Assembly: GCA_027487485.1 (NCBI GenBank)
Contig: JAIYDN010000018.1
Span: forward strand, 1-64,000
Direction of reading: 5' to 3'
From: Planctomycetaceae bacterium
GTDB taxonomy: Bacteria > Planctomycetota > Planctomycetia > Pirellulales > Pirellulaceae
DNA: 64,000 bases
The position numbers and the translations under genes are program-made. Under the pieces are notes generated by a model that searched no databases, was not told where the DNA came from, and worked only from the letters and a program-made list of their open reading frames with translations. This document shows, piece after piece, positions 34,181 through 42,471 of this stretch; position 1 is the first letter of the stretch, and each line of letters starts with the position of its first letter.

Positions 34181-35574
34181 CTGGTCGCTAGGCTTGCGTA
34201 CTTCTTCGACAGCATGTTCCGTGGCCAGGCAAAGCCCATTCCAACTCCGTTAAGCAGTTCCGTAGGAACTACCCCGCCAAGTACATGAAACATTGGGCGA
34301 TAGAGTGAATCCCAATCCTTGTTGCCTGCTGGACAGTACTGGCGACCGTTGCCTTCGACCGCAGTCACGCCTGAAATGCGCGAAGCCAAGGCGGCCGAGG
34401 TCAAGAAGGAGGAACCAACGCAGGTCAGGTCCTGAACATAGATCTTCATGTTGTAGTGTTTTGCCGCAGCTGCAAAAAGCAACGAATCGCTGATACCCTT
34501 GCATGCTTTGATGGCGATTCCCGAATAACCTTGCTGTTTCGCAAACATCAACGAATCCAAGTCGGTCAGGGATTCATCAATAACCACAGGCTTGAGTCGG
34601 CTGACTCGATGCATGGTGACTTCTTTTCGAGCTCGCAAATTACGCTGCATCGGTTGTTCAATGTAATGCAGTTTTTGAGTAGAGTCCTTAGAGAGTCGAT
34701 CGAGTCGTTCCAAGAAATCAATCACGTAGTCTTCGTTCTCGCACGCTTCGTTGAAGTCGATCGAGTAAGACCAGTCGCGTGTGGGCGCTACACGCATTGC
34801 GATACGGTCGATCTCGAAGACGCGACCAACGTCAGCATCTAAATCTTGACCTGTGATCTTGACCTTGAGATGCGATAGTTGCTGTTTGCTGATCCATTCT
34901 TCAAGTGTTTCCGGCAGGCCATCACCGATCTTGCGATTGAGATCATCTGCGGAAAGCGGATCGAGCGAACCGACAAGGTGGTACAGGTTCAGCGTCGAAG
35001 AGGGTTGAGGAAGGATCGCATCGCTAAAGTGCTTTCCAATGAAGTCTTCGCCCAGCCAAGGGGACAGGTCAGAACCAATGATCTCTGGCGTCAACAGATT
35101 GAAGCAGTTCGTATTATGGAGCCGACCAAAGGCATCGTGCAACGCGATGTCGGTGCTGGACATCGCCAGTGCGATTGCCAAGTCCGGAATCGGCTCTTGC
35201 AACTTCATGGCTTCGGCGAGCTCAACCGCTTGTTGCTTGGCAATCACTTTCAACTGAGTGGCTAGAGCGATCGGGTGGTAATCTGGCTCAAGCTTAGTCA
35301 CGGCCTGGACAATACGTTCGGCCAAGCCGATGACCGTGCGAAGCACTTGCTCGGGGGACAGAGTCTTGCTTGGCCAAGCCCAGGCAGTACCCATGGTCAT
35401 CTCGCCCATGCCGAAGGCCGTTTTCTTTTTGCTCTTGTCTTCGAGCGTCAGCGTTGTTCTGAAAACGGTTACATCTTTGACGATCCGATTTGCGAATTTG
35501 AGCGGTGATCGGTAGACGAAAGGGAACTTTTCCGACTCGGCTTCAACAACGTGAATTTTTGAATTCTTCGACAT
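34177..35574 (-). CDS. Enolase-superfamily enzyme (mandelate racemase/muconate lactonizing type)
   Basis: The 465-residue protein has the superfamily catalytic features: KVKIT (K-x-K at the end of the second barrel strand), metal ligands D (SIDFNEA), E (YIEQPM) and D (VIDESL), and a second lysine in AIKACKG. The capping N-terminal domain (FVYRSPLKFANRIVKDVTVFRTTL) is also present. It is about 80-100 residues longer than common members, with inserts around 150-230. The ligands are intact, so it should be active on a carboxylate substrate, but I cannot name it. The gene is convergent with astB and upstream, divergent, of the flagellar cluster. Confidence 0.82.
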   Translation of the reverse strand: MSKNSKIHVVEAESEKFPFVYRSPLKFANRIVKDVTVFRTTLTLEDKSKKKTAFGMGEMTMGTAWAWPSKTLSPEQVLRTVIGLAERIVQAVTKLEPDYHPIALATQLKVIAKQQAVELAEAMKLQEPIPDLAIALAMSSTDIALHDAFGRLHNTNCFNLLTPEIIGSDLSPWLGEDFIGKHFSDAILPQPSSTLNLYHLVGSLDPLSADDLNRKIGDGLPETLEEWISKQQLSHLKVKITGQDLDADVGRVFEIDRIAMRVAPTRDWSYSIDFNEACENEDYVIDFLERLDRLSKDSTQKLHYIEQPMQRNLRARKEVTMHRVSRLKPVVIDESLTDLDSLMFAKQQGYSGIAIKACKGISDSLLFAAAAKHYNMKIYVQDLTCVGSSFLTSAALASRISGVTAVEGNGRQYCPAGNKDWDSLYRPMFHVLGGVVPTELLNGVGMGFAWPRNMLSKKYASLATS

Positions 35575-35770
35575 AGTGCGTTTGGCAAGGCTAGAAACAA
35601 GGCTAGTAAACTGGGTAAACCTGCGATTTCAGGGATAGCATACGGCCCGGGAACACCGTTTCGAAACCCCTAATGCCCAGAAATTCCGCTCTGGACGCGA
35701 TTCTCTCGAAAACGGTACAAGTCAACGTTGCTTCCAGATCTTGCCGTACTCGCCCATTTCCACATCCCTT

Positions 35771-37150
35771 ATGTCAAACGGATCAGACCAACGCATTCGG
35801 CACGTTGCCATCGTGCTCCAGAGCCTCGATGCGGCAACATCGCGGGGATTGTTGGCCCAATTCCCTGCCGCGCAAGCCAAACAAATCCGGCACGCGATGG
35901 TCAATCTGGGCAGCGTGTCACCTCAAGAACGTTCCCAAGCCTTTCAATCCATGCAAGGCTTGCTTGGCAGTTCCGCCACCTCCTCGAACTCCTCCAGTCG
36001 CTCCGACAACGAATCCCCGGCTTCAGCGCTACTTGCCTCACATTCCTCGGGGGGCCCTGACCGTGTGGAATGGAGCGATGAAGGCCGGCAGAATTCGGCG
36101 GCGGTCACCGGCTCCTCGGGGCATGCAACCGCAGGAATGCAGTCTGGGGGATTCCCAAGTCCGGAAATGCTTGCGACGCTCAACAGTGGCCGAAATCACA
36201 CTTGGCAACATATTCCGATTGAAACATTTGCCGACATCCTTCACAACGAACGCCCCATTGTGATTGCGACCGTGATCAATCACCTATCCGTCGATCGCGC
36301 GACATCCGTAGTCCAACTTTTACCAATCGAAGTCGCTGGTGCGACCCTTGCAGCCCTGCCGCATCTTCACATGACGGATGCTGCCATCCTGAAAGACATC
36401 GAACAGGAAATTGAACGCAAAATTGGCCACCATCAGCCTCAATTGCAAGCGAGCTCGGAAGGTCTTTCCAGACTCCAAGCCATCCTTGCCGGTATGCCAG
36501 AATCGCAAAAGAGTATTTGGCTCAATGCAGTAGCACAATCCAATCCGCTGCTTGGCAGTCGACTGGGCTGGTCCCCTTCGCATTTTTCATCGCCAGTCCC
36601 TGCCCCCCTTCCGGTCGCAGCGAATCCGCCGCAAGAGCTTTCAGAACCGGCCGCGAATAACTCCTCCTACGACGATGTCTTTGAGGATCCTATCTTGCTC
36701 CCCATAGCGGGCAAATCCAAAACGGCCTCGAAAAACAACTCGAACGCAGTTCCTTCCCGCGAGTCAAAAGAATCGCGCAATGAAACTGGGGCCCAAGACG
36801 CTGGGGTCCAACGGCTCTCGACTAGCAGCCCTAAAACATCGGAAGGACCATCGCTGGATGCACTAGCAACGCTGTCCGATCGAGACTTTGTAACAGTCCT
36901 TCACGCGTGCGACCCGCAACTGGTTCTTCTAGCGATCAGCGGTGCGAGCAAGCCTATGGTAAACCGCGTCGAACGACTCATTCCCCCCAAAGATATCAAG
37001 CGGCTGCGCAGCCGGCTGGCGAATCTAGGCCCAATTCAATTGCGTGATATCGACAACGCACAACGAACCATTCTAGAAACCGCCGAAAGCCTTTTCCGAA
37101 AGGGCAAGATCAAAGCTTTGGAACTAGCCACCTTTACGGCGGCTGCTTAA
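35771..37150 (+). CDS. fliG: FliG-like flagellar switch protein with long linker
   Basis: The ATG at 35771 (the frame opens at a TTG 30 bases earlier) gives 459 residues, compared with about 335 in typical FliG. An N-terminal domain (RIRHVAIVLQSLDAATSRGLLAQFP), a middle domain (about 150-215, FADILHNERPIVIATVINHLS) and a C-terminal domain (about 365-450, LSDRDFVTVLHACDPQLVLLAISGASKP to LANLGPIQLRDID) are clear. A Ser/Asn/Pro-rich linker of about 110 residues separates the last two. The EHPQ motif of other FliG proteins reads NERP here. In the C-terminal domain four of the five charged residues recalled from E. coli FliG appear replaced. It leads fliH, fliI, fliJ and a MotE-like gene. Confidence 0.85.
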   Translation: MSNGSDQRIRHVAIVLQSLDAATSRGLLAQFPAAQAKQIRHAMVNLGSVSPQERSQAFQSMQGLLGSSATSSNSSSRSDNESPASALLASHSSGGPDRVEWSDEGRQNSAAVTGSSGHATAGMQSGGFPSPEMLATLNSGRNHTWQHIPIETFADILHNERPIVIATVINHLSVDRATSVVQLLPIEVAGATLAALPHLHMTDAAILKDIEQEIERKIGHHQPQLQASSEGLSRLQAILAGMPESQKSIWLNAVAQSNPLLGSRLGWSPSHFSSPVPAPLPVAANPPQELSEPAANNSSYDDVFEDPILLPIAGKSKTASKNNSNAVPSRESKESRNETGAQDAGVQRLSTSSPKTSEGPSLDALATLSDRDFVTVLHACDPQLVLLAISGASKPMVNRVERLIPPKDIKRLRSRLANLGPIQLRDIDNAQRTILETAESLFRKGKIKALELATFTAAA

Positions 37151-37206
37151 ACACTGCCCCGCTTCAACAATGTACTTTACCGCACTCCGAAACTTGAACT
37201 GAAATC

Positions 37207-37881
37207 ATGGCCAGCGTTTTCAAATCTCGAGCCTTACCTCCAGGAGTCAACACGGCTCAAACGGAGGTGTTCAATTGGGAAGACGTTGCATCGCGAGCGA
37301 AGCAGTACATCGATACAGTACGCGAACAAGCTCAGCAGATCCTGCGCGATAGCCAAGTTGAAGCGGAACGAATGAAGTCTGCAGCCCACGATGAAGGGAT
37401 TCGTGGAGGTGAGTCGCATGTGGAACGATTGGCTATGCAAATGGCTTCGCAAATTGCTGAAAAGCGAATCCAAGATGCAGCCAACAGCGTTCGAATTTTG
37501 TGCGAGGATCTGGAGTTAGCAACACAAGGTTGGTTACGGCAATGGCAGCACGAGACCATAACACTTTCGATCGCGATCGCCGAAAAGTTGCTTGCCCGGC
37601 AAATTGAATCGGACCCAACGATCCTGATCGAATGGATCGAGGATTCTGTGCGTATGGTGCAATCGCAACGGCATATCCAACTCAGGATCCACCCCGAGGA
37701 CGCTCAACGGCTTTCCAGCGCTCTAACGGATCTGGTTGATGACATGAAGCCATCGATGGAGATCCAAGTGACGGAAGACGTTTCCGTCGGTCGTTTCGGA
37801 GTCATCTTGCAGACAGCGGATTCGACCATCGATCGTTCGATGCAAACACAATTGAAGCGGCTAACGGAAGAGTTACTTTAA
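37207..37881 (+). CDS. fliH: FliH-like regulator of the flagellar export ATPase
   Basis: The 224-residue protein has a long charged coiled coil (about 20-85, REQAQQILRDSQVEAERMKSAAHDEGIRGG) followed by a globular C-terminal domain (about 110-220, TITLSIAIAEKLLARQIESDPTILIEWIEDSV, then VSVGRFGVILQTADSTIDRSMQTQLKRLTEELL). This matches FliH/YscL, which binds FliI and restrains it at the export gate. It sits between fliG and fliI, with 3 bp to the fliI start. Confidence 0.88.
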   Translation: MASVFKSRALPPGVNTAQTEVFNWEDVASRAKQYIDTVREQAQQILRDSQVEAERMKSAAHDEGIRGGESHVERLAMQMASQIAEKRIQDAANSVRILCEDLELATQGWLRQWQHETITLSIAIAEKLLARQIESDPTILIEWIEDSVRMVQSQRHIQLRIHPEDAQRLSSALTDLVDDMKPSMEIQVTEDVSVGRFGVILQTADSTIDRSMQTQLKRLTEELL

Positions 37882-37884
37882 GTC

Positions 37885-39336
37885 ATGGTGGAATCAACGC
37901 AAACTTCACCTGAAATACAACGGCTCTCCGCCGGTTTCCCCAGCATCCCGCGCAGCAAGCATTGGACTCAATGCTTACAACGCATCGTGCCGTATGGAAT
38001 CACCGGACACGTGCGCAGCATTCGAGGCACCACGGTGGTCGTGGATGGCTTGCCTGTCCCAGTTGGATCGCTGGTTCGAATCCATCGTCGAAATCAAGCT
38101 TCACTGAATGCGGAAGTTATCGGTTTCGATGGCGGCAGAACGATCCTTGCGCCCTTGGATAACTTTGACGGAGTTGGCCAGGGTGATTCTGTTGAACTGT
38201 TTCAAACCTACCGATCCGTGAATGTTTGCCCAGAACTGATCGGACGCGTGTTGGATGCAACGGGGGCTCCAATGGACGATGGGAACAGTCTTCCCTTCGG
38301 CATGAAAGTCCCCTGCGATGCACCACCAGTGCCAGCTTTGACACGCCCCCCGATCGACAAAATCTTGCCAACACAAGTCCGAACGATCGATTCATTCTTG
38401 ACCATTGGATACGGCCAGCGAGTGGGGATCTTCGCGGGCTCGGGCGTGGGGAAAAGCACTCTGCTAGGCATGCTAGCCCGCGGGACGCAAGCGGACTGTG
38501 TGGTGATTGCATTAATTGGCGAACGAGGCCGCGAAGTGCGAGAATTTCTGGATCGCGACTTGGGGGAAGAGGGACGTGCGAAAAGCGTTACGGTGGTGGC
38601 CACCAGCGATCAACCTGCACCGAAGCGAATTCTTGCAGCCAAAACAGCCACCGCGATCGCTGAATCGCTTCGCGATGAAGGAAAAAATGTTCTGCTTTTG
38701 ATGGACTCGGTCACTCGCTTCGCTATGGCGCAGCGCGAAATCGGACTGGCCGCTGGCGAAGTTCCCACAACCCGCGGTTATCCACCCAGCGTGTTCGCGA
38801 TGCTGCCGCAACTGGTGGAACGGACAGGCATCAATCAACGTGGAAGCATTACGGCTCTCTACACGGTTCTGGTGGAAGGGGACGACACCAACGAACCCAT
38901 CAGTGATGCTCTGCGAGGACTTCTCGATGGACACATTCACTTATCACGAAACATCGCATCGCGTGGACGCTACCCAGCTATCGATGTGCTTCCAAGCTTA
39001 AGCCGACTGCAGTCGCAACTGATCACCCGAGAAATGCGAACGGCTGCAGATTCCGTTCGCAGCATGATGGCTCTCTATAAAGAGAACGAGGACTTGATCA
39101 ACATTGGCGCGTACCAACGGGGCAGCAACGGCAGCATCGACCGCGCGATCCAATTGAGGCCGGCCATCGAAGCCTTCCTGGCTCAAGGACAACACGAACT
39201 AGTTCCCTGGGAAACCACTCTATCTCAACTGACACAGCTTGCCCTGGCGATCAACGCACCTGCGGCTCCAAACAATGGCACAATCGCGAACAATTCCAAT
39301 GCTTCGGGTGGAATGCCCCAAACGAGGGCAGCGTAA
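37885..39336 (+). CDS. fliI: Flagellar export ATPase FliI
   Basis: FliI is the ATPase of the flagellar type III export apparatus. The 483 residues show the N-terminal barrel (GITGHVRSIRGTTVVVDGLPVPVG), Walker A in GIFAGSGVGKSTLL, Walker B in VLLLMDSVTRFAMAQREIGLAAGE, and the DALRGLLDGHIHLSRNIASRGRYPAIDVLPSLSR block found in FliI/YscN. Length is slightly above the usual 440-460 because of an Asn/Ala-rich tail. It lies between fliH and fliJ (6-bp gap). Confidence 0.96.
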   Translation: MVESTQTSPEIQRLSAGFPSIPRSKHWTQCLQRIVPYGITGHVRSIRGTTVVVDGLPVPVGSLVRIHRRNQASLNAEVIGFDGGRTILAPLDNFDGVGQGDSVELFQTYRSVNVCPELIGRVLDATGAPMDDGNSLPFGMKVPCDAPPVPALTRPPIDKILPTQVRTIDSFLTIGYGQRVGIFAGSGVGKSTLLGMLARGTQADCVVIALIGERGREVREFLDRDLGEEGRAKSVTVVATSDQPAPKRILAAKTATAIAESLRDEGKNVLLLMDSVTRFAMAQREIGLAAGEVPTTRGYPPSVFAMLPQLVERTGINQRGSITALYTVLVEGDDTNEPISDALRGLLDGHIHLSRNIASRGRYPAIDVLPSLSRLQSQLITREMRTAADSVRSMMALYKENEDLINIGAYQRGSNGSIDRAIQLRPAIEAFLAQGQHELVPWETTLSQLTQLALAINAPAAPNNGTIANNSNASGGMPQTRAA

Positions 39337-39342
39337 TTCATC

Positions 39343-39828
39343 ATGGCAAAATTCCGATTAGCTACGTTGCTGAAGTTGCGAATTCGGGATCGCGACATGG
39401 CTGCGAAAGCGGTCCAGGACGTTCGCAATGCAATTGCAAAGCTTACCGAACGGGAAAATGAGATCCACGCGTCCAATCGGGAAATGGATGAGTACCGAAA
39501 ACAGGCTAGCCATGGTGCGGTAAACTTGCACCAGATCTTAGATGCACAGCGATTTCAAATGGTCTTGGCTGCTCAGCTCGATCAAATCGCCGACCATCAA
39601 AGCAAACTCAAACAAGAACTGGAACGCCGCGAGTTCACGCTCCTAAAAACACAACAAGCGGTCAAGTCGCTCGAAAAGCTCAAAGAACAACGCGACCACG
39701 CGGCAGAGGTTCATGCACTGGGCAAGCAACAAGAACGTTTGGATGAATGGGCCAGTATCCGGCATGCGATGGCAATTGGCTTGGAGCAAGACCAAGCTTT
39801 CCTAGATAACGAAGGAATCACGCAATGA
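39343..39828 (+). CDS. fliJ: FliJ-like flagellar export chaperone
   Basis: The 161-residue protein is almost entirely alpha-helical coiled coil, rich in Q, E, K and R, starting AKFRLATLLKLRIRDRDMAAKAVQDV, as in FliJ, the stalk-like subunit of the FliI complex. Identification rests on length, coiled-coil character and the position directly after fliI. It overlaps the following gene by ATGA. Confidence 0.82.
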   Translation: MAKFRLATLLKLRIRDRDMAAKAVQDVRNAIAKLTERENEIHASNREMDEYRKQASHGAVNLHQILDAQRFQMVLAAQLDQIADHQSKLKQELERREFTLLKTQQAVKSLEKLKEQRDHAAEVHALGKQQERLDEWASIRHAMAIGLEQDQAFLDNEGITQ

Positions 39829-40499
39829 AAAAGCTAGTCAGTTTGTTTCTTTGGTTTTGCGCAGCCAGTGTGATGGCCCAAGCGTGCATCGTCGGACTGG
39901 CCGCGTCCAAAGGAAATTTCAACATGGATACGATCACGCAAATCATCGCGCTGATCAATGGAATTGATATTCAAGGGGAGCGGCTGAAGGGCGCTTTGGT
40001 AAGTGCCAGAGCGACCCCTTCACCGACCTACCAAGACATCTTAGATGCCAAAACGAACGCGTCCTTGCAAATGGACAGCAAGAGCCGTTCCTTGGACGCG
40101 TTTCAACGCAGGCTGGTAGACGATCAGCTGAAATTGCAGCAAGACATCGAACGCTTTGATCAACGAAGAATGGAGTTCAATTTGGAGCTCGAGCGACGCA
40201 AGACAGGTCTGGAGGCGGGTAATCTGGATGAGACACGGAAAATCCTAGCCGCCCTTTCACCGGAACAGACCAAGTTTCAATTGTCCAAAATGTTGACCAG
40301 CAATCAAAAATCTGACGTGGTGGCGTTGATCCGCGGAATGCCTCTGGAACAACAGAAAAAGCTCTTTGCTGAATTCACGCAACCAGAGGATCAAGAAAAC
40401 TTAGCTCAAGTCATCAACGAAGTGCGAAGCGGCGAACCTATGAAGTCACTGATTGAAGGAGCTCAAAAAGAGCAAGCCGCGACAGATGCCCCCAACTAA
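39825..40499 (+). CDS. MotE-like coiled-coil flagellar protein
   Basis: The 224-residue protein has an N-terminal membrane helix or signal (about 5-26), a central coiled coil (about 90-130) and a C-terminal helical domain (about 130-205). The C-terminal part carries a repeated LSPEQTKFQLSKML and GMPLEQQKKLFAEF pattern like the MgtE-N type domain of MotE/FlbB. MotE is a periplasmic FliL-, MotA/B- or FliF-associated factor that follows fliJ in many operons. The ATGA overlap with fliJ supports a flagellar role. It could be a diverged FlbB rather than MotE. Confidence 0.72.
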   Translation: MKKLVSLFLWFCAASVMAQACIVGLAASKGNFNMDTITQIIALINGIDIQGERLKGALVSARATPSPTYQDILDAKTNASLQMDSKSRSLDAFQRRLVDDQLKLQQDIERFDQRRMEFNLELERRKTGLEAGNLDETRKILAALSPEQTKFQLSKMLTSNQKSDVVALIRGMPLEQQKKLFAEFTQPEDQENLAQVINEVRSGEPMKSLIEGAQKEQAATDAPN

Positions 40500-41176
40500 G
40501 CACATCGCTATAACGAAACGGTACTAATCAGTTACTTGGGTGTCAGTTGACTGGCAATGATCGCGTCCTAACTTGAACTGCAGGCGACAGCCAAATGCCA
40601 TCTACTTTCAAGCTGTTTTGAATGTCGAACACCGACTAAGGAATGTCGAATTTCGAAGTAGCGTTAATCCGTTAGTCTAGACGTACACTCTCGATGGTTC
40701 GTTTACCATACTGTAATGAGATTGCGCGAAGCCCTTCAACCGTCTCGTCGAGCCTTGACGCTTTCCGTTGGGTTCACCCCAATCGGAAGCAACAACTGGA
40801 AGCTACAAGCGGCTGCCCTTATTGAAATCTCATACTCTCCCAGGCCTCCGTCGGGCTCGTCCCGGTCGGAGCCAGCGTGTGCACATCTGGTAGCTTTCAG
40901 TTGTTCGCTCCGCCGAGATAAACTCGACGGAAGCAAAGGCTGAGCAATTGCGAGTCGTCAGCAAAAGTGGAGTCTCACGCAACCGACGCTCAGAATCGAG
41001 AGCAATGCTTTACGGTCGAAAAATGTGAGTCGAAAGATAGTCAGCGACAGCAAGGTCCTACAGTTTTTTCGCCCCACATTTTTCGACAGACCCTTTTGGT
41101 TCTTCTCATTCCTCCTGTGAGCAAACCACAAGATGCTTAAGCGATACGGAGCCTGATCGCGAAGCGTCGCTACTAC
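40500..41176. other. Intergenic region between convergent genes with dispersed repeat copy A
   Basis: The first 190 bases hold a short direct repeat GAATGTCGAA (40620-40629 and 40641-40650) and nothing else I can assign. From 40697 to 41091 lies copy A of the structured repeat. No gene is convincing; the short frames on both strands inside the repeat are shadows. Confidence 0.6.
40697..41091. repeat. Dispersed structured repeat, copy A
   Basis: It matches copy B (42648-42986) closely over its whole length in the same orientation, for example exactly over the block GACGCTTTCCGTTGGGTTCA and the 35 bases after it. It contains the hairpin CTTTCCGTTGGG/CCCCAATCGGAAG, a second (CTCCGTC...GGTCGGAG), a third (CCGCCGAG...CTCGACGG) and long terminal arms at 41015-41029 and 41073-41087 (GTCGAAAAATGTGAG against CCCACATTTTTCGAC, one mismatch). 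Relative to copy B it has a 58-bp insertion after 40947, bounded by GAGCAA at 40942-40947 and 41000-41005. It could be a MITE-like element or a structured RNA. Confidence 0.88.
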
Positions 41177-42031
41177 TTAAACGGCAGGTATGGTCGATCC
41201 TGTAGCTTGCGAAACCTGTTGATCTGGTACCGAAACCGCACTAGGGATGAGACTTTGACTTGCTATCCAAGCCCACGCTTTTCGAATGACCCAATAGTTC
41301 GCGAACAACACCGCCGCTATCAAAAACAAAATCCCTAATGGCGTTCGCACTGCGAGGGTAATCGCAGCGATATTGGCAAGCAAAATGGGCAGAATCATAG
41401 CGCCTGTAAATGCCCAGCGACCTCCCCATAACTTGCCATCGGATCGCTTGATTCGATACGTGGAAAACCAGCCTAAGCAGCAACCAACTATGAGTAGCAA
41501 ACCAGCCAAAACAAGCCCCGCTTCTCTGTCCCTGCCCGTTGACGCGGCAATGAGCGGTGCTCCCAGCGCACAGATACAACTTACGATCGCGAATTCGTCG
41601 ATTCGGGAGCGTTGTCGATAAGCCGATAATTTGCCTAACCAATGCGCCGCTTGGAAGCGTGGATCACGTTCTTTTGGAGCACCCGCGACGGGGGCGCTTG
41701 AAACGGACTCCTTGGCTTCCGAGGCATGATTCTTCGATTCCAATTCCGAGCCAACGGGGCTCCCAGCATCGGCATGTTGTGCGTCGATGCGATAGGACTC
41801 TGGCGTATCCAAAGACTCAACGACGCTCCTGATCAAATCAGGTTGAAGCTCCGCCCCTGCTCCAAGTCGCAAGGCAATCACCGAGTGAATCTGCGATTCC
41901 AATTCACCTAGAATCAAAATGCGTTCTGAGCGTGGTGTCTTCTGTTCAAGCAATACTGCTTCGACGGCATCAAGATATGCGTCCATTGAATTTCGAGATT
42001 CTTGATCCCATTGCGCGGGGTTGATTTCCAT
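41177..42031 (-). CDS. HAAS-domain-like membrane protein, PadR partner
   Basis: The 284-residue protein starts with a helical region (about 10-80, SMDAYLDAVEAVLLEQKTPRSERILILGELESQIHSVI) that matches the HAAS signalling domain found beside PadR regulators. A charged linker (about 85-140) and four membrane helices (about 160-255) follow. HAAS proteins are thought to be regulated by or to signal to the PadR protein encoded with them, usually in envelope stress responses. The gene lies 71 bp after the PadR gene and in the same direction. Both are enclosed by direct copies of the structured repeat. Confidence 0.75.
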   Translation of the reverse strand: MEINPAQWDQESRNSMDAYLDAVEAVLLEQKTPRSERILILGELESQIHSVIALRLGAGAELQPDLIRSVVESLDTPESYRIDAQHADAGSPVGSELESKNHASEAKESVSSAPVAGAPKERDPRFQAAHWLGKLSAYRQRSRIDEFAIVSCICALGAPLIAASTGRDREAGLVLAGLLLIVGCCLGWFSTYRIKRSDGKLWGGRWAFTGAMILPILLANIAAITLAVRTPLGILFLIAAVLFANYWVIRKAWAWIASQSLIPSAVSVPDQQVSQATGSTIPAV

Positions 42032-42102
42032 AGTAAGTCCCTTTCGGATTGGTTACGAGTATTTGGTTCGCTGTGTTTTGTGAATGGATGTCATCAAAAA
42101 GG

Positions 42103-42450
42103 CTAGTCAAGGCAGGCGGACGGTGCAGGTTCAATCAAACTGGCAACGCTTCCGACGATCGTAGCCCAAGTGCTGGCCAGTTCTCGCAATCGTTTCTTCC
42201 CACCAGCCGACAAACTGTAGTATCGCCTAGGCGGCCCTGCTGAACTCTTTTCAATCCGTAACTTCAAGAGTCCATCATTCGATAATCTAGCCAATAACGG
42301 ATAGACCGTGCTTTCGGTGACTTCCATGCCTGGAGTTTTCCCCATCCGCTCTACTACGGCGTATCCATACGTTTCCTCGCGATCGACGATCGCAAGCACG
42401 CAAAGCTCGAGAACTCCCTTGCGCATTTGTGACAGCCAGCTGGCGTCCAT
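42103..42450 (-). CDS. PadR-family transcriptional regulator
   Basis: The start MDASWLSQMRKGVLELCVLAIV at 42450 has a Shine-Dalgarno (GAGGGA, 42457-42462) and gives 115 residues; a TTG 21 bases upstream would fall on that site. It is a winged-helix protein of the PadR type: REETYGYAVVERM (helix 2), ESTVYPLLARLSNDGLLKLRIEKSSAGPPRRYYSLSAGGKKRL (recognition helix and wing). PadR repressors of this short class often control their own operon with a HAAS-type membrane gene downstream, as here. Confidence 0.9.
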   Translation of the reverse strand: MDASWLSQMRKGVLELCVLAIVDREETYGYAVVERMGKTPGMEVTESTVYPLLARLSNDGLLKLRIEKSSAGPPRRYYSLSAGGKKRLRELASTWATIVGSVASLIEPAPSACLD

Positions 42451-42456
42451 AGTATT

Positions 42457-42462
42457 TCCCTC
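42457..42462 (-). promoter_or_regulatory. Shine-Dalgarno fixing the PadR start
   Basis: GAGGGA on the minus strand, 6 bases before the ATG at 42450. The alternative TTG at 42471 lies upstream of this site and is unlikely. Confidence 0.6.
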
Positions 42463-42471
42463 TAAAGTCAA

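Noticed and set aside
40697-41091. CRISPR array or insertion sequence
   Set aside because: There are only two long copies, with no short repeat-spacer pattern, no transposase frame and no consistent target-site duplication visible at the ends.
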